NCBI RefSeq assembly: GCF_902459465.1
Contig: NC_047067.1
Location: 11,544,840 to 11,608,839 of the forward strand
Direction: 5' to 3'
Length of the DNA stretch: 64,000 nucleotides
Origin: Asterias rubens
Lineage: Eukaryota > Echinodermata > Asteroidea > Forcipulatida > Asteriidae
Position 1 is the first letter of the stretch, and the number at the start of each line of letters is the position of its first letter. A program made the position numbers and the translations under genes. The notes beneath the pieces are model-generated. The model made no database searches. It was not told the origin of the DNA and worked only from the letters and a program-made list of their open reading frames with translations. Below are positions 35,601 through 42,583 of the stretch, piece after piece.

Positions 35601-37446
35601 GTCGCAATAACGGAGAACGGTGCAACCACATGTCAATCAGGTATCGTCACTCAAAAGTGCACCACAAATGCAAAATATCATTTTGGTTGGTTGATTCCAT
35701 GCCCTTGTTTTCTTTAAAGGCAGTGGGCACTGTAATTACTCAACATAATTATTAGCATAAAACCTTACTTGGTAACGAGTAATAGTGAGAGTATGATAGT
35801 ATGAACGGCATTTGTATTCTTTACAAGTCTCTTTCACTTTTATTGTCAATCAAAACCGTTTCTATAAAGCTGTTGAGGTAAATTGTTTCGAAATGTCGCT
35901 TATCAGGCTGGCACGCGCAACATACACCCCGGGGATGAAGTGTTTCGATTAGAAATAGTGGAGGATGGGGGTGTATTGTCAAGAAAAATCTGCTTTTCTA
36001 AATTAAACATACCTTCTCATACACCCTTCATAAATTGAAAACGAGTAATGACCCGGAAAGTAATTAAAGCATGGGTTTTTAACTCGTATTCTGGTGTAAG
36101 ATTGATCTCTTTCTGAGGTTATAATGACTCAGATTCCAGAAATGGGCCAGACCCCTCAGGATCTGGGTAAACTCTGACTCTGAAGGTTTTAGAGTGCAAG
36201 GCACCTTTGGTGAATGCCAAAGACCACTATTCTCACCCGATGTATCTCAACATATGCATAAAATAGCAAACCTGTGAAAATTTGAACTCAATTGGTTGCC
36301 GAAGTTGCGAGAGAACAATGGAAGAAAAACACCCTTGTCGCACAAGTGTGCTTTCAGGATGTTTGAACTCTAGATCTCAGCTTAGGTCTCGAATTCAATT
36401 CAAATATTTTAAATAATTTACACCGGACACTATTTGTAATAATTCAAAATAATTGTTAGAATAAAAACCTCATTGTTTTCTTGCAACTTTTTGCAACCAA
36501 GTGGGAACACGGGTCTTTGACATATCCCCAAGGTGTCCAGTGCAATTAAATCCATTGCATTTAAAGCCATTGGACACTTTCGGTTCATTTCATTCAACAA
36601 ACCCACCCTTGTTTCCGCACGTTTCACCGTGTCATGACATTTTGTGTTTAAAATAAATCCGTAATTCTCGATATCGAGAATTGATATTGTTTTAATGTTT
36701 TCTCAAAAAGTAAAGCATTTCATGGAATAATATTTCAAGAGAAGTCTTTCACCATTACCTTCTGTAATCACTGTAAATTATTTGTAAATCTGTGAACTTT
36801 TTTTTCTGTACCGGAAGTAGTACTTTTTGTAGGACAAAAAACACAATGTATACAGATTTACACTAAACTTACACCGCGTGAAGATAATGATGGTAGAAAG
36901 CTTCCCTGAAAATATTAGTTGCTGAGGTGCTGTAGTTTTTGAGAAATGAGTAAAACAAAGTCATGAACATAATTTTCGTCTCAGTGGTCATGTAACGAAA
37001 ATTATTTTAGCATGTAAAAACGTACTTTAATGACATTGTTTTGCTCATTTCTCAAAAACTACAGCACCTCAGCAACTAATATTTTAAGGTACGCTTTCTA
37101 CCATCAATATCTTCAAACGGTGTAAGTTTAATATAAATCTGTGGACATTGTGTTTTGTGTTACAAAAAGTACCCAAATCCTTTAAGAGAACTTGACTGAT
37201 GAAAAATAGCGTCAAACTCAACCTTAGAAGACACTACTGCTAGCCTTCATACTATATCCTCTTTAATAACAAAACAATTGCTCTTCTTTGTCATTGTTCT
37301 GCTACCCGTCCCACTACAGAATAACGTCCGAGTGTAAATCCCGTTCGTCGTGGACGATTGCTTACGTTGAAGACGACACCGTAGGAGGTTACAAGTGGGA
37401 GTGGATTGCGATAGAAACTTGCTGCAGCTGTGCTGCGAGTTACTAG
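11520..37446 (+). CDS. Neurotrophin/Spatzle-like cystine-knot growth factor precursor (six-exon gene model)
   Basis: Join 11520-11607, 29114-29158, 30219-30311, 31276-31490, 35465-35640 and 37320-37446 gives 744 nt, 247 residues plus TAG. Splice phases agree at every junction (1,1,1,0,2), and all introns are GT...AG. Residues 1-29 carry a signal peptide. Residues 30-147 are an acidic pro-region. R147-E-K-R150 is a furin-type site. Residues 151-247 are the mature domain, with cysteines at 160, 193, 200, 211, 240, 241 and 243. Motifs ICASDSGW and QHFYVTKC resemble neurotrophin blocks around the first two knot cysteines, and WEWIAIETCCSCA matches the final strand. The six-residue C2-C3 gap and the CCxC ending are more like Spatzle, while the 28-residue C4-C5 gap is as in neurotrophins. 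Members of this fold are secreted dimers that bind Trk/p75 or Toll receptors; which applies here is not shown. An AATAAA lies 62 nt after the stop. The mature domain is convincing; exons 1 and 2 rest on splice signals and phase. Confidence 0.8.
12386..12760. mobile_element. Family F foldback (intron 1)
   Basis: Ends TTAAAGGGTCTAT and ACCCAAATCCTTTAA. The arms pair over almost the whole element around TCGTCTCATGAGACGA. Confidence 0.85.
12761..13337. other. Intron 1 sequence, nothing recognised
   Basis: AT-rich, with no repeat family and no exon-like text. Confidence 0.4.
13338..13727 (+). mobile_element. Family A MITE
   Basis: From CGCTGGACACTATTGGTAAT to CTAGTGTCCACTGCCTTTAA, with the central GATTTCGAGACCTCA hairpin. 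Confidence 0.88.
13933..13998 (-). other. Candidate terminal exon, unrecognised
   Basis: After acceptor GTCTAGTATTTCAG the frame reads DVKEVLKEAGGDPRSEEVAQ, one more residue, then TGA. An AATAAA on the same strand lies about 80-90 bp further. No upstream exon was identified. A 116-residue frame on the other strand overlaps it. Confidence 0.2.
14373..14753 (+). mobile_element. Family A MITE
   Basis: Both ends and the central hairpin present; close to family consensus. Confidence 0.9.
15130..15249. mobile_element. Family F fragment
   Basis: Only the right arm remains: GTGTAAGTTTAATGTAAATC through ACCAAAATCCTTTAA. Confidence 0.6.
15548..15909 (+). mobile_element. Family A MITE, left end worn
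   Basis: Starts TTTGGCAATTGTCAAAGACC and ends CCAATAGTGTCCAGTGCCTT; hairpin partly decayed. Confidence 0.8.
15910..16801. other. AT-rich low-complexity stretch
   Basis: From about 16,130 to 16,510 the strand is A-rich with AAATAAATAAAT runs. No coding text. Confidence 0.5.
16802..17071 (-). mobile_element. Family B MITE
   Basis: AAAGACACTAGACACTATTT at the left, CCACCAAAGGTGTCCGGGG at the right. Confidence 0.65.
17073..17212. mobile_element. Family H foldback
   Basis: GTCGATTTCACAAAGAGTTA at the left, TTAACTCTTTGTGAGATCCA at the right; directly abuts the preceding element. Confidence 0.8.
17213..18542. other. Intron 1 sequence, nothing recognised
   Basis: Unique sequence with a TGACGTCA at 17697. 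No protein-like frame. Confidence 0.4.
18543..18926 (+). mobile_element. Family A MITE
   Basis: AAAGATACTGGATACTACTG at the left and AATAGTGTCTACTGCCTTTA at the right, followed by an (ATTT)n tract. Confidence 0.88.
18927..20166. other. Intron 1 sequence, nothing recognised
   Basis: A TTTA microsatellite lies near 18,938-18,956; the rest is unique. Confidence 0.4.
20167..20221 (+). repeat. Two-copy short tandem duplication
   Basis: CGTACTAAAATAAAATCATG is repeated head to tail, each copy about 28 bp. Confidence 0.85.
20229..20540 (+). other. Candidate ORF, unrecognised
   Basis: A 103-residue frame from ATG at 20229 (MAIPIPGQNCEPAWGQNYTI...) ends at TAG. It lies in a locally GC-richer island and carries no repeat. 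Length alone is not decisive, and no domain is seen. Confidence 0.15.
20541..21350. other. Intron 1 sequence, nothing firm
   Basis: A 140-residue minus-strand frame spans much of it but shows no domain. Confidence 0.35.
21351..21460 (-). mobile_element. Family B/A MITE, left end only
   Basis: AAAGGCACTGGACACTGTTC through GTTGATAGTATGAAACATTG, then cut off. Confidence 0.7.
21640..21790 (+). mobile_element. tRNA-derived SINE-like fragment
   Basis: A B-box-like CGCAGGTTAAAGTCCCGCGC is followed by the tail GTTTCTTTGTTCAACCCAAG. A small palindrome GCGCGTCACTGAGTGACG precedes it. Confidence 0.4.
21869..22250 (-). mobile_element. Family A MITE
   Basis: Complete, both ends and central hairpin present. 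Confidence 0.9.
22350..22712 (+). mobile_element. Family B MITE, diverged
   Basis: From AGACACCTTTGGTAATTGTC to CCAATAATTTCCAGTGCCTA. Confidence 0.7.
22944..23332 (-). mobile_element. Family A MITE
   Basis: Complete; AACGGCAGTGGACACTATTG at the left, AATAGTGTCTACTGGCTTTA at the right. Confidence 0.9.
23678..23850. mobile_element. Family C-like fragment
   Basis: GGGCCAAATTCATTAGCAGA begins it. The inner AGCAGGACACCAGTCACAAG resembles the copy at 57,885. Confidence 0.5.
23856..24285 (+). mobile_element. Family B MITE interrupted by a family C element
   Basis: The B element starts GGCACTGGACACCTTTGGTA, stops after CAAAGACCAG, and resumes at TTCTCACTTGGTGTATCTCA. The C foldback sits exactly between, so C inserted later. 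Confidence 0.85.
23891..24125. mobile_element. Family C foldback, nested
   Basis: CCCAATTTCATAGAGCTGCT at the left, AGCAGCTCTATGAAATTGGG at the right. Confidence 0.9.
24286..26331. other. Intron 1 sequence, little recognised
   Basis: The B element upstream loses its right half at about 24,285. A segment to 24,545 (LRREILKTWMLHKAFVYKVN) may be transposon-derived but is not identified. An inverted repeat (TATAGTCTGGTCCCC...GGGAACCAGACTA) spans 25,791-25,890. Confidence 0.35.
26332..26580 (+). other. Candidate small ORF in growth factor intron 1
   Basis: An 82-residue frame from the ATG at 26332 (an ATG at 26296 adds 12) reads SEGGSVRLTLLLIEGQWQYT and ends TQFPQP then TGA. Its GC content is clearly above the flanks, which is the only support. 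No domain recognised. Confidence 0.2.
26945..27280 (-). mobile_element. Family B MITE
   Basis: AAAGGCACTGGACACTATTG at the left, CCGAAGGTGTCCAGTGCCTT at the right. Confidence 0.85.
27281..28036. other. Intron 1 sequence with a short inverted repeat
   Basis: TCGCTCGTCCCCAGCG near 27,530 is mirrored by CGCTGGGGAAGAGCGA near 27,569. Nothing else recognised. Confidence 0.45.
28037..28393. mobile_element. Family F foldback
   Basis: Complete; close to the copy at 39,010 including ATGACATTGTTTTACTCATT. Confidence 0.88.
28397..28550. mobile_element. Family H foldback
   Basis: CCGTCGATTTCACCAAATCC at the left; CCTAACTCAGGATAGGACAA near the right. Confidence 0.65.
28553..28908 (+). mobile_element. 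Family B MITE, left end missing
   Basis: CTCACTTGGTGTATCCCAAC through AATTACCAATCGAGTGCTTT. The 132-residue frame across it is repeat-derived. Confidence 0.75.
28958..29029 (+). other. Possible optional extra exon of the growth factor gene
   Basis: This GC-richer segment lies between CCCAG and the tandem donors GTACGT/GTATAC. If the second donor is used it is phase 1 at both ends and would add about 24 Pro/Ser-rich residues (DYPHTPGWEPSPQPTHSA...) between exons 1 and 2. The acceptor has a poor pyrimidine tract and all three frames are open, so this is weak. Confidence 0.2.
29114..29158 (+). CDS. Growth factor exon 2: short pro-region exon
   Basis: This 45-nt exon sits between the acceptor TTGGTTTTATCAG and the donor GTATGT at 29159. 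In phase 1 it reads as ATEHFVSQPMDLYE, framed by split codons that both give Asp. Phase 0 is also open over this short length, so frame is decided by the neighbouring exons. It is the least certain exon after exon 1. Confidence 0.6.
29462..29690 (+). mobile_element. Two tRNA-derived SINE pieces
   Basis: GTGGTAGAGCGTCGGCAAG resembles a tRNA A box, and GTTGTTGGTTCAAAT a B box. A second piece with GGTTGTTGGTTCAAATCCCG lies about 120 bp on. Neither folds as a real tRNA. Confidence 0.55.
30219..30311 (+). CDS. Growth factor exon 3: acidic pro-region
   Basis: This 93-nt exon follows acceptor TTTTTTGCCAATCAG and ends at a strong donor GTGAGT at 30312. In phase 1 it encodes residues 45-75, beginning DYGFEVEEMPDRKPSF, acidic then proline-rich. 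Phase 0 is also open. Phase 1 is chosen because exons 2 and 4 require it. A MITE tail begins about 60 bp downstream in the intron. Confidence 0.68.
30370..30480 (+). mobile_element. MITE right-end fragment
   Basis: TTCCATGCTACCAGCAGCTC through AATAGTGTCCCTCAGTGCCT; begins shortly after exon 3. Confidence 0.7.
30476..30900. mobile_element. Family F foldback with inner palindrome
   Basis: AAAGGATTCGGGTACTTTTT at the left. The loop is enlarged by an inner hairpin TTAACCAGTTATG...CATAACTGGTTAA at 30,670-30,715. Confidence 0.85.
30907..31044 (+). pseudogene. Decayed tandem copy of the exon 4 border
   Basis: From AAAACATATTCG onward this segment matches 31198-31310 by eye, including intron end, acceptor (TTTTATGACAG, cut after 30994) and the first exon codons. 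The copy reads LAVKLIGDIH against LAVKVIGEIQ in exon 4, then diverges and meets TGA at 31042. If spliced in it would truncate the precursor. Confidence 0.6.
31276..31490 (+). CDS. Growth factor exon 4: main pro-region, ends at furin motif
   Basis: The exon follows the pyrimidine-rich acceptor TTTTAATTTCTTGACAG and ends CGG before donor GTGAGA at 31491. It gives 72 codons including the split first one (residues 76-147). The text is charged and helix-prone: LAVKVIGEIQSEGHIKLSKR and later DFAKYWPESSEDYPDNR. Its last residue, Arg147, is the first R of R-E-K-R completed by exon 5. The reading frame stays open upstream to an ATG at 31041, but that extension lacks coding character and is taken as intron. 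The first 16 codons are duplicated at 30,995. Confidence 0.78.
31650..31707. mobile_element. Family C right-end fragment
   Basis: TCTGCAGCTTTATGAAATCG followed by GGC. Confidence 0.5.
31708..31805 (+). mobile_element. tRNA-derived SINE head
   Basis: GTGGTCCAGTGGTTAGACTG (A box) and GGTTGTGGGTTCGAGGGTGA (B box) are spaced as in a tRNA, but the acceptor stem does not pair. Confidence 0.6.
31806..32767. other. Intron 4 sequence
   Basis: Apart from the antisense exon candidate and two TGACGTCA sites (31867, 32271), nothing is recognised. Confidence 0.4.
32250..32335 (-). other. Candidate 86-nt exon antisense to growth factor intron 4
   Basis: Acceptor TGTTCTCTGCTTCCTCAG and donor GTGAGT bracket 86 nt. 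One frame reads LCSVDRFDRFVLVGYRVDD and onward, which is protein-like. Two frames are open. A perfect TGACGTCA lies within. No partner exon was found. Confidence 0.22.
32768..33000. mobile_element. Family F, left arm only
   Basis: GGATTTGGGTACTTTTCGTG, then CACAGATTTACATTAAACTT; the right arm is lost. Confidence 0.7.
33074..33475 (-). mobile_element. Family A MITE
   Basis: Complete. The central hairpin has a small duplication (ACTTGAGGTCTCG twice). Confidence 0.9.
33476..34119. other. Intron 4 sequence, nothing recognised
   Basis: No repeat family and no splice-flanked coding text. Confidence 0.4.
34120..34378. repeat. Palindromic AGAGTGAAA cluster
   Basis: AGAGTGAAAC/TTTCACTCT motifs recur at least eight times in both orientations, with AAAAGAGTGAAACTTTCACT at the left and CACTCTCAAAAGAGCG at the right. 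Looks like a small foldback element. Confidence 0.6.
34741..35478 (+). repeat. Eight-copy minisatellite carrying copies of the exon 5 splice acceptor
   Basis: Units start with CTAGAG at 34741, 34829, 34925, 35021, 35108, 35203, 35299 and 35387 (lengths 88, 96, 96, 87, 95, 96, 88, 92). Each has a small hairpin (GAGTTTGT...ACAAACTC), a long CT-rich tract and an end of one of two types. Type a ends CCTATGAAGAAGACAG (units 1, 4, 7). Type b ends CCTCTGTATAGGAGAAGAGG or close to it (units 2, 3, 5, 6, 8). Unit 8 runs into exon 5, so the array duplicates the real intron-exon border. The order a-b-b, a-b-b, a-b suggests amplification by triplets of units. Confidence 0.92.
35465..35640 (+). CDS. Growth factor exon 5: furin site and first half of cystine knot
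   Basis: The exon starts after CTTCCTCTGTATAG and ends ATC AG before donor GTATCG at 35641, 58 codons plus two bases. It begins E-K-R, which with Arg147 makes the furin motif. TASGRLTEICASDSGWQ and then DQHFYVTKCRNNGERC follow. Three knot cysteines are spaced 32 and 6 residues apart. It has no start codon, so it is invisible to ordinary ORF finding. Its first 14 bases lie inside the last unit of the minisatellite upstream. The donor is not optimal at +5; reading through would reach another Cys and then a stop inside a MITE fragment. Confidence 0.85.
35715..35810 (-). mobile_element. Family A MITE fragment
   Basis: AAAGGCAGTGGGCACTGTAA to GAGAGTATGATAGTATGA, then cut. Begins 75 bp past the exon 5 donor. 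Confidence 0.75.
36198..36545. mobile_element. Family B MITE, rearranged
   Basis: A plus-oriented left part (AAGGCACCTTTGGTGAATGC) joins at about 36,420 a minus-oriented part (CCGGACACTATTTGTAATAA), so two elements or an inversion are fused. Confidence 0.65.
36555..36815. mobile_element. Family E foldback
   Basis: AAAGCCATTGGACACTTTCG at the left and the centre AATTCTCGATATCGAGAATT, shared with the copy at 53,535. Confidence 0.7.
36818..37184. mobile_element. Family F foldback (intron 5)
   Basis: Complete; the right end TACCCAAATCCTTTAAG lies about 135 bp before exon 6. Confidence 0.88.
37320..37446 (+). CDS. Growth factor exon 6: second half of cystine knot and stop
   Basis: The exon starts after the pyrimidine-rich acceptor CTACCCGTCCCACTACAG. 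Its first base completes an AGA Arg codon with the AG left by exon 5. It encodes ITSECKSRSSWTIAYVEDD and WEWIAIETCCSCAASY, then TAG at 37444-37446. Four cysteines finish the knot. The W-x-W-I-x-I-x-T-C block is the clearest family signature in the gene. Two stop codons lie in the same frame upstream inside the intron, so the exon border is well bounded. Confidence 0.87.
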
Positions 37447-37507
37447 CACCAGGAAAAGGTTGTTTTATCAAACAATATGGCCAGTAAAAACAACCCTAAC
37501 CAAACAT

Positions 37508-37513
37508 AATAAA
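37508..37513 (+). terminator. Polyadenylation signal of the growth factor gene
   Basis: AATAAA lies 62 bp after the TAG stop of exon 6, a usual distance for a short 3' untranslated region. Confidence 0.55.
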
Positions 37514-38437
37514 GAAACGAAAACAAGAACAACATTCCTTAAAGTGCAACCTTAAAGTAAAATGCCTCAATGGGAAATGTATCTTTAAAAGGGACATATT
37601 TATTATTTTGTACAAAATAATCACGGTACTAAAGGCACGGACGTTTCTCTACTCCTCCGAATTATTTGTTGCTATTTATGACGTCAAAATACGTATCGCA
37701 TTCTCGCGTTCGCAGGGAGTATGCACCGGGCTTTAGGCTTGTGTTAGTACGTAATGTGTTAATTGCGCAACTACACTTTTTCGCCTATGCATTGATATTT
37801 CTCTATAGCGCAGTTTAGGAGTTGTGATACGGGGTTTAGTAATAAGCCATTTTGAAGCATGGTGGACACAATACTACATCACTTCTAGGTTTGGATAAGT
37901 TTGTCTCAGTATAACCTCAAACCCCACAGTACACTCCTATATAGTGTCCACCATATCCAAAAAGGATTCTTGGTAAGATTTTCTGGGAAATGAGTTTTGT
38001 ATTATTTTTTTGTCTCTGATTAAATTTAGACAGATGGCGCTGTTTCAAAACTAAAAATATACATAAAACATGAACTGTTGCACATGCACAAAAATGACTG
38101 TACTGTAACGTGCAATAGTTCATTCTTACTCCACACTTGTGGATGTTTTCGTGCAATATTTAAATTTCTCTGGAAAAAAAACCCGGCTCAAAATCTTTTC
38201 GGCTCAAATCGGCCAAATGAATAGATCTAGCATCTTAAAAAATGTATGATGCACTGTTGATTTCAACAATAGAGCAACGTTTGTAATAGACTTTATTCAA
38301 AGCGACATCAAGAAAACATAGTGTGTGGAAAGCGGTCTTGGTTTAGTAAAAGTAAAATTTCAAAACACTTTCGTAACCTTTAAGGTGCCAGCACTAGAGG
38401 TAGATCTTATTATTTATTTGTTTTCCTTTTTACAGGA
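37514..38437. other. Intergenic, nothing recognised
   Basis: Downstream flank of the growth factor gene; contains TGACGTCA at 37679. Confidence 0.4.
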
Positions 38438-38826
38438 CACATTGACTTGAATCGGGCTAATGAGTATACGAAAAGCGTTTGAAACCGTTCGTTATAAGAT
38501 GCCACCGGTGAAAATGCATACGGTTAGAAAGATGTTTTAGAAGTAAAATATAATGACCCACACAAGTCTTGCATTTAGATGGTTTTCTGTTTACATCGTA
38601 AATTAACATCGCACGCCATTTTGTGGAGTAAAATTTTTGACACCACAAAATGGCCTAATGTGTTAGTTCGCAAAGTAAAAGCTGTGCAATTTTGAGGCAT
38701 ATTTGTGTGGCTCATTGTATTTTACTTTTGAAACATCTTTCTTTAACCATGCATTTCATAAAAAAACGTTTTCAAATGCTTTTCATAGACCGACTCGCCC
38801 CATCCAAGGCAACATGTCCCTTTAAG
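38438..38826. mobile_element. Family K foldback
   Basis: TACGAAAAGCGTTTGAAACC in the left arm pairs with TTTTCAAATGCTTTTCATAG in the right. The centre holds CACGCCATTTTGTGGAGTAA. Confidence 0.8.
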
Positions 38827-39009
38827 GATGATTGTGTGAATTTGTAAATGTAGTTGGGTTTTTGTAAAGAAAAGTAAAGAAGTGTATTGTGATTGAAATT
38901 ATTCTTAAAAGGTTTGGATGTGTCAAAATCAACTGGTTTTCAAAAAATAAAGAACCTCTTAATAGTTGCTGTGCTTTTAAAGCAGCTCTAGGATATTGGT
39001 CCGTGTGCC

Positions 39010-39361
39010 CATGTGCTTTCATGTGTGTACTTTTTGTAGGACAAAAAACACAATGTCCACAGATTTACACTAAAGTTACAGTCTGAAGACAATGATAGTA
39101 GAAAACTTCCCTGAAAATATTACTTACTGAGGTGCTGTAGTTATTGGGAAATGAGTAATAAAACAATGTCATGAAAATAATTTTGGTCTCATGACACCAA
39201 AATTATTTTAAGCATTTACAAACGTATTTTCATGACATTGTTTTCCTCATTTCTCAAAAAATACAGCATCCCAGTAAGTAATATTTGAAGGGAAGCTTTC
39301 CACTATCATTATCTTCATGTAAATCTATGGACATTTTGAAAAAGTACCCAAATCCTTTAAA
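39010..39361. mobile_element. Family F foldback
   Basis: Complete, with inner TTTTGGTCTCATGACACCAA. Confidence 0.88.
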
Positions 39362-39509
39362 CAGTTCTATTAAGTTGGGCCCTGCGCAATAATGTAAAGC
39401 AAGTGACTGAAGTAACACGCTATCCATGGTCAACGCGCAAATTTGCCGTCTATCTTTCTTGCTCACCTGTAAGCACATGCGCTGATAACGAGTTTGTTTC
39501 TGCTAACGT

Positions 39510-39855
39510 GTTAAAGGATTTGGGTACTTTTTGTAACACAATCCACAATGTCCACATATTTACATTAAACTTACACCGTTTGAAGATATTGGAAGGCATA
39601 CCTTAAAATATATAGTTGCTGTAGTATATGAGAAACGAGTAAAACAATGTCATGAAAATACATTTTTACGTGCTAAAATAATTTTCGTCTCATGATCGCC
39701 GAGACGAAAATTATTTTCTCAAAAACTACAGCACCTCAGCAAAAATATTTTCACGGAAGCTTTCTACTATCATATCTCCAAACTGTTTAAAGTTTAGTGT
39801 AATTCTGTGGACTTGTGGTTTTTGTCCTACAAAAAGTACATAGACCCTTTAAAGG
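39510..39855. mobile_element. Family F foldback
   Basis: AAAGGATTTGGGTACTTTTT at the left, AAAGTACATAGACCCTTTAA at the right; joins the next element. Confidence 0.85.
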
Positions 39856-40227
39856 GAAGGTACACGTTTGGTAATTGTCAAATACCAGTGTTCTCACTAG
39901 GTGTATCCCATCACAACCATAAAATAACCAGCCTGTGAAAATTTGGGTTTAATTGGTCATCGAAGTTGCGAGAAAATGATGAAAGAAAAAACACCCTTGT
40001 TGGACGAATTTGTGTGCTTTCAGATAGGAATAAAAGACTTCTTGCTAAAGAAGTCTTTTATTATTTGAGTGAGAAATTACTTCTTTCTCAAAAAACTACA
40101 TTAATTTAGAGGGATTCGTTTCCCACAATGTTTTATACTATCAACAACTCTCCAATGCTCGTTACCAAGTCAGTTTTTGTGTTAATATTTGTTTTGAGTA
40201 ATAACCAAACGTGTATTTTCCCTTTAT
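39852..40227 (+). mobile_element. Family D MITE
   Basis: AAAGGGAAGGTACACGTTTG at the left and CCAAACGTGTATTTTCCCTT at the right. The central hairpin is AAAGACTTCTTGCTAAAGAA. Confidence 0.85.
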
Positions 40228-41603
40228 AATAACCAGATATGTTTCTTCTGGTTTTTGTGCTGTGTTCAAAGCCTCAATCTTTAGAATTGTCAAACCGAGA
40301 ACAAAAGAAGAAGAACATAAACCGGCACTATGATAAAACAAAAATTCTTCCGTTGGTGGATGTATTTTAGACAGAAACATTGCAGGACCTTCTTTAAAGA
40401 GTAGAGGGATGGTGCAACATTATGTTATCGAAGCTGAAACACTGAATATTTTACATTAATAACAAGGTGTTGAGGAAAAGGTAAGTTCTTATATTTCAGC
40501 AACTTGTTTTAAATGGATGTATTCCAGACTTACTTTTAAGGGGTTATATTTCGGATGATCAGTTCGCGAAACCCCTCAACCATTATACAATAATGTAAAT
40601 GGCGCCATGCAAAACATTATTGGTATGAAAGCAATTTCTATGAAAAATGAAACATTTATGGGTTTAAATATGTTGCAAAAATGCTTTCAACTATAAACAA
40701 TAATCTACGGTCTGTTTATGAGGCATGATGGCCAACTTTTTCTCTCTTTTTGTCTATGAATGCTCTGTTGGTCCAATTCACCTGACGTCATCAATGACAA
40801 CAATATTGGTTATGCGCGCCATTTTGGCGATCATAGTTTGCATTAGGGGGCACTTCAGGCAACATTACACGTTTCCGATTTGCCTTACACATATTGAGAG
40901 CGTGACAGCAGTCAATAAACGTACATCGATAGATGGGGCTTGTAACATGAACTAAGCTGTGTGAATTAAACCCCACAGGCCACTCTTTGTAATACAAAAA
41001 AATTGGGGTTTATGAAACAAACAAATCTGTAAAATACAGCCACGGCAGCCTCCAGAGATAAAATAAAATGTTGTCAAAAATTACCCCAAAACAAAACATT
41101 TCGTATAGATCCGACTGAAAAGCTGGTTTTCTTGCACAATATCGGAATTGACCCGACTTCCGGGTCGCTGGGTGCCACACCAAATGCGGGTTACCCGTGG
41201 GTCTGTGTATACTAAACCAAAACTGTTTCAGACTGACGCAAAAGCCCCGTATACAAAATGTTTGTTTGGGATCATTCAATTCAATTTCAATTTAATTCAA
41301 TTTATTATTCACATTACGTTAAAAACATGAAAATTCCCTAACAGTGTGCATCAATGATAAAAAACACATGCAGAATTAAAAATTATATAAACATAAACAT
41401 GAACGGGACAAAAAACACCGATGCAAAGATGTTTACAACCATCAAAAAAGTTACAGGGGAGATGAAAAAAAAAACACAAAAGAGGAGCAATAATAAAATT
41501 AATTTAAAAAATTGACAGTGATGCCAGCAAACCAGGAAAGCATTCTTGGGATCAGCCTGACACAGAAAAGAGTCAGGATCCCGTGAGAATTCGGCTACTT
41601 AAC
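40228..41603. other. Intergenic, nothing recognised
   Basis: A TTCAATTT-type tract lies near 41,277-41,310. TGACGTCA at 40783. Confidence 0.4.
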
Positions 41604-41862
41604 ACCTGGGCCAAATGTCATGGCTCTGCTTACCGTAAGCACAGAATCGGCGCTTACGGAAGCAGGGAATTCTGTGCTTACGGCAAGCGTATTTCACGGA
41701 CTAGCGGCAAATTTTGGCTTCTGCTTGGCGTACTTCACATTAATACTAGGTATTCACGCTTACAAGGCTAAGCGCAGAAATTCGGCGCTTGCACGTAAGC
41801 GGGGAATCGTGATCGTAAGCACAGAATTCGGCGGTAAGCAGAGCCATGAAATTGGGCCCAGG
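41604..41862. mobile_element. Family C-like foldback
   Basis: TGTCATGGCTCTGCTTACCG at the left and GGTAAGCAGAGCCATGAAAT at the right are inverse. The inside is rich in GCTTACG repeats. Confidence 0.85.
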
Positions 41863-41938
41863 ACTATAGGCCTTCTCAGGCAACCCCTGTGTTCTTCCCG
41901 ATATTGTTCACAAAGTTTTTTGTTGTTGCGATTTGAAC

Positions 41939-42246
41939 ATTGTACACGTTTGGTAATTACTCAAAACAAATATTAACTTAAAAACTGACTTGGTAATGAG
42001 CATTTGTGAGCTGTTGGTAGTTTAAAACATTTTTGGAAACGACTCTCTCTGAAGTAACGCAGTTTTTGAGAAAGAGGAAGTTTTTTATTCCTATCTGAAA
42101 GCACACAAATTTGTCCATCATTTTCTCGAAAATCCGATGACCAATTGAGCTCAAAATTTCACAGGCTTGTTTTGTATGCTTATGATGGGATACACCAAGT
42201 GGGAACACGGGTCTTTGACAATTACCAAACGTGCACCTTCCCTTTA
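41939..42246 (-). mobile_element. Family D MITE
   Basis: TTGTACACGTTTGGTAATTA at the left, CCAAACGTGCACCTTCCCTT at the right. Confidence 0.85.
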
Positions 42247-42583
42247 ACTGAACTTGCACACCAACAGCCGTAGATACCAAAATCATCACTAAGTGGTTAA
42301 AAACTAATAGATATTCCCCTTTCTAGTCGACCGAGGTCAGAATCATATTAAGGCTTGCCCATCCCTGTCCATCCCAATAGATGTTGAAAGATTCTAATAA
42401 ATTTGCATCGGGGATATCTAATTAATGTTTTACTAATTACTCATTTTATGTTCATTATTTTCAACGCAAAGATAAAGGTAGGCCTACTCTTTCGGTTTTC
42501 TGAGAAACGACGTTCATAATATACTTCTTCAGTAATGTCCAAAATGAATCAACTCATTAAGAACCACTTTACTGTCTTTCCGT

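Noticed and set aside
41148..41330. Short frames near the ATTCAATTT tract
   Set aside because: Low complexity and overlapping frames on both strands.
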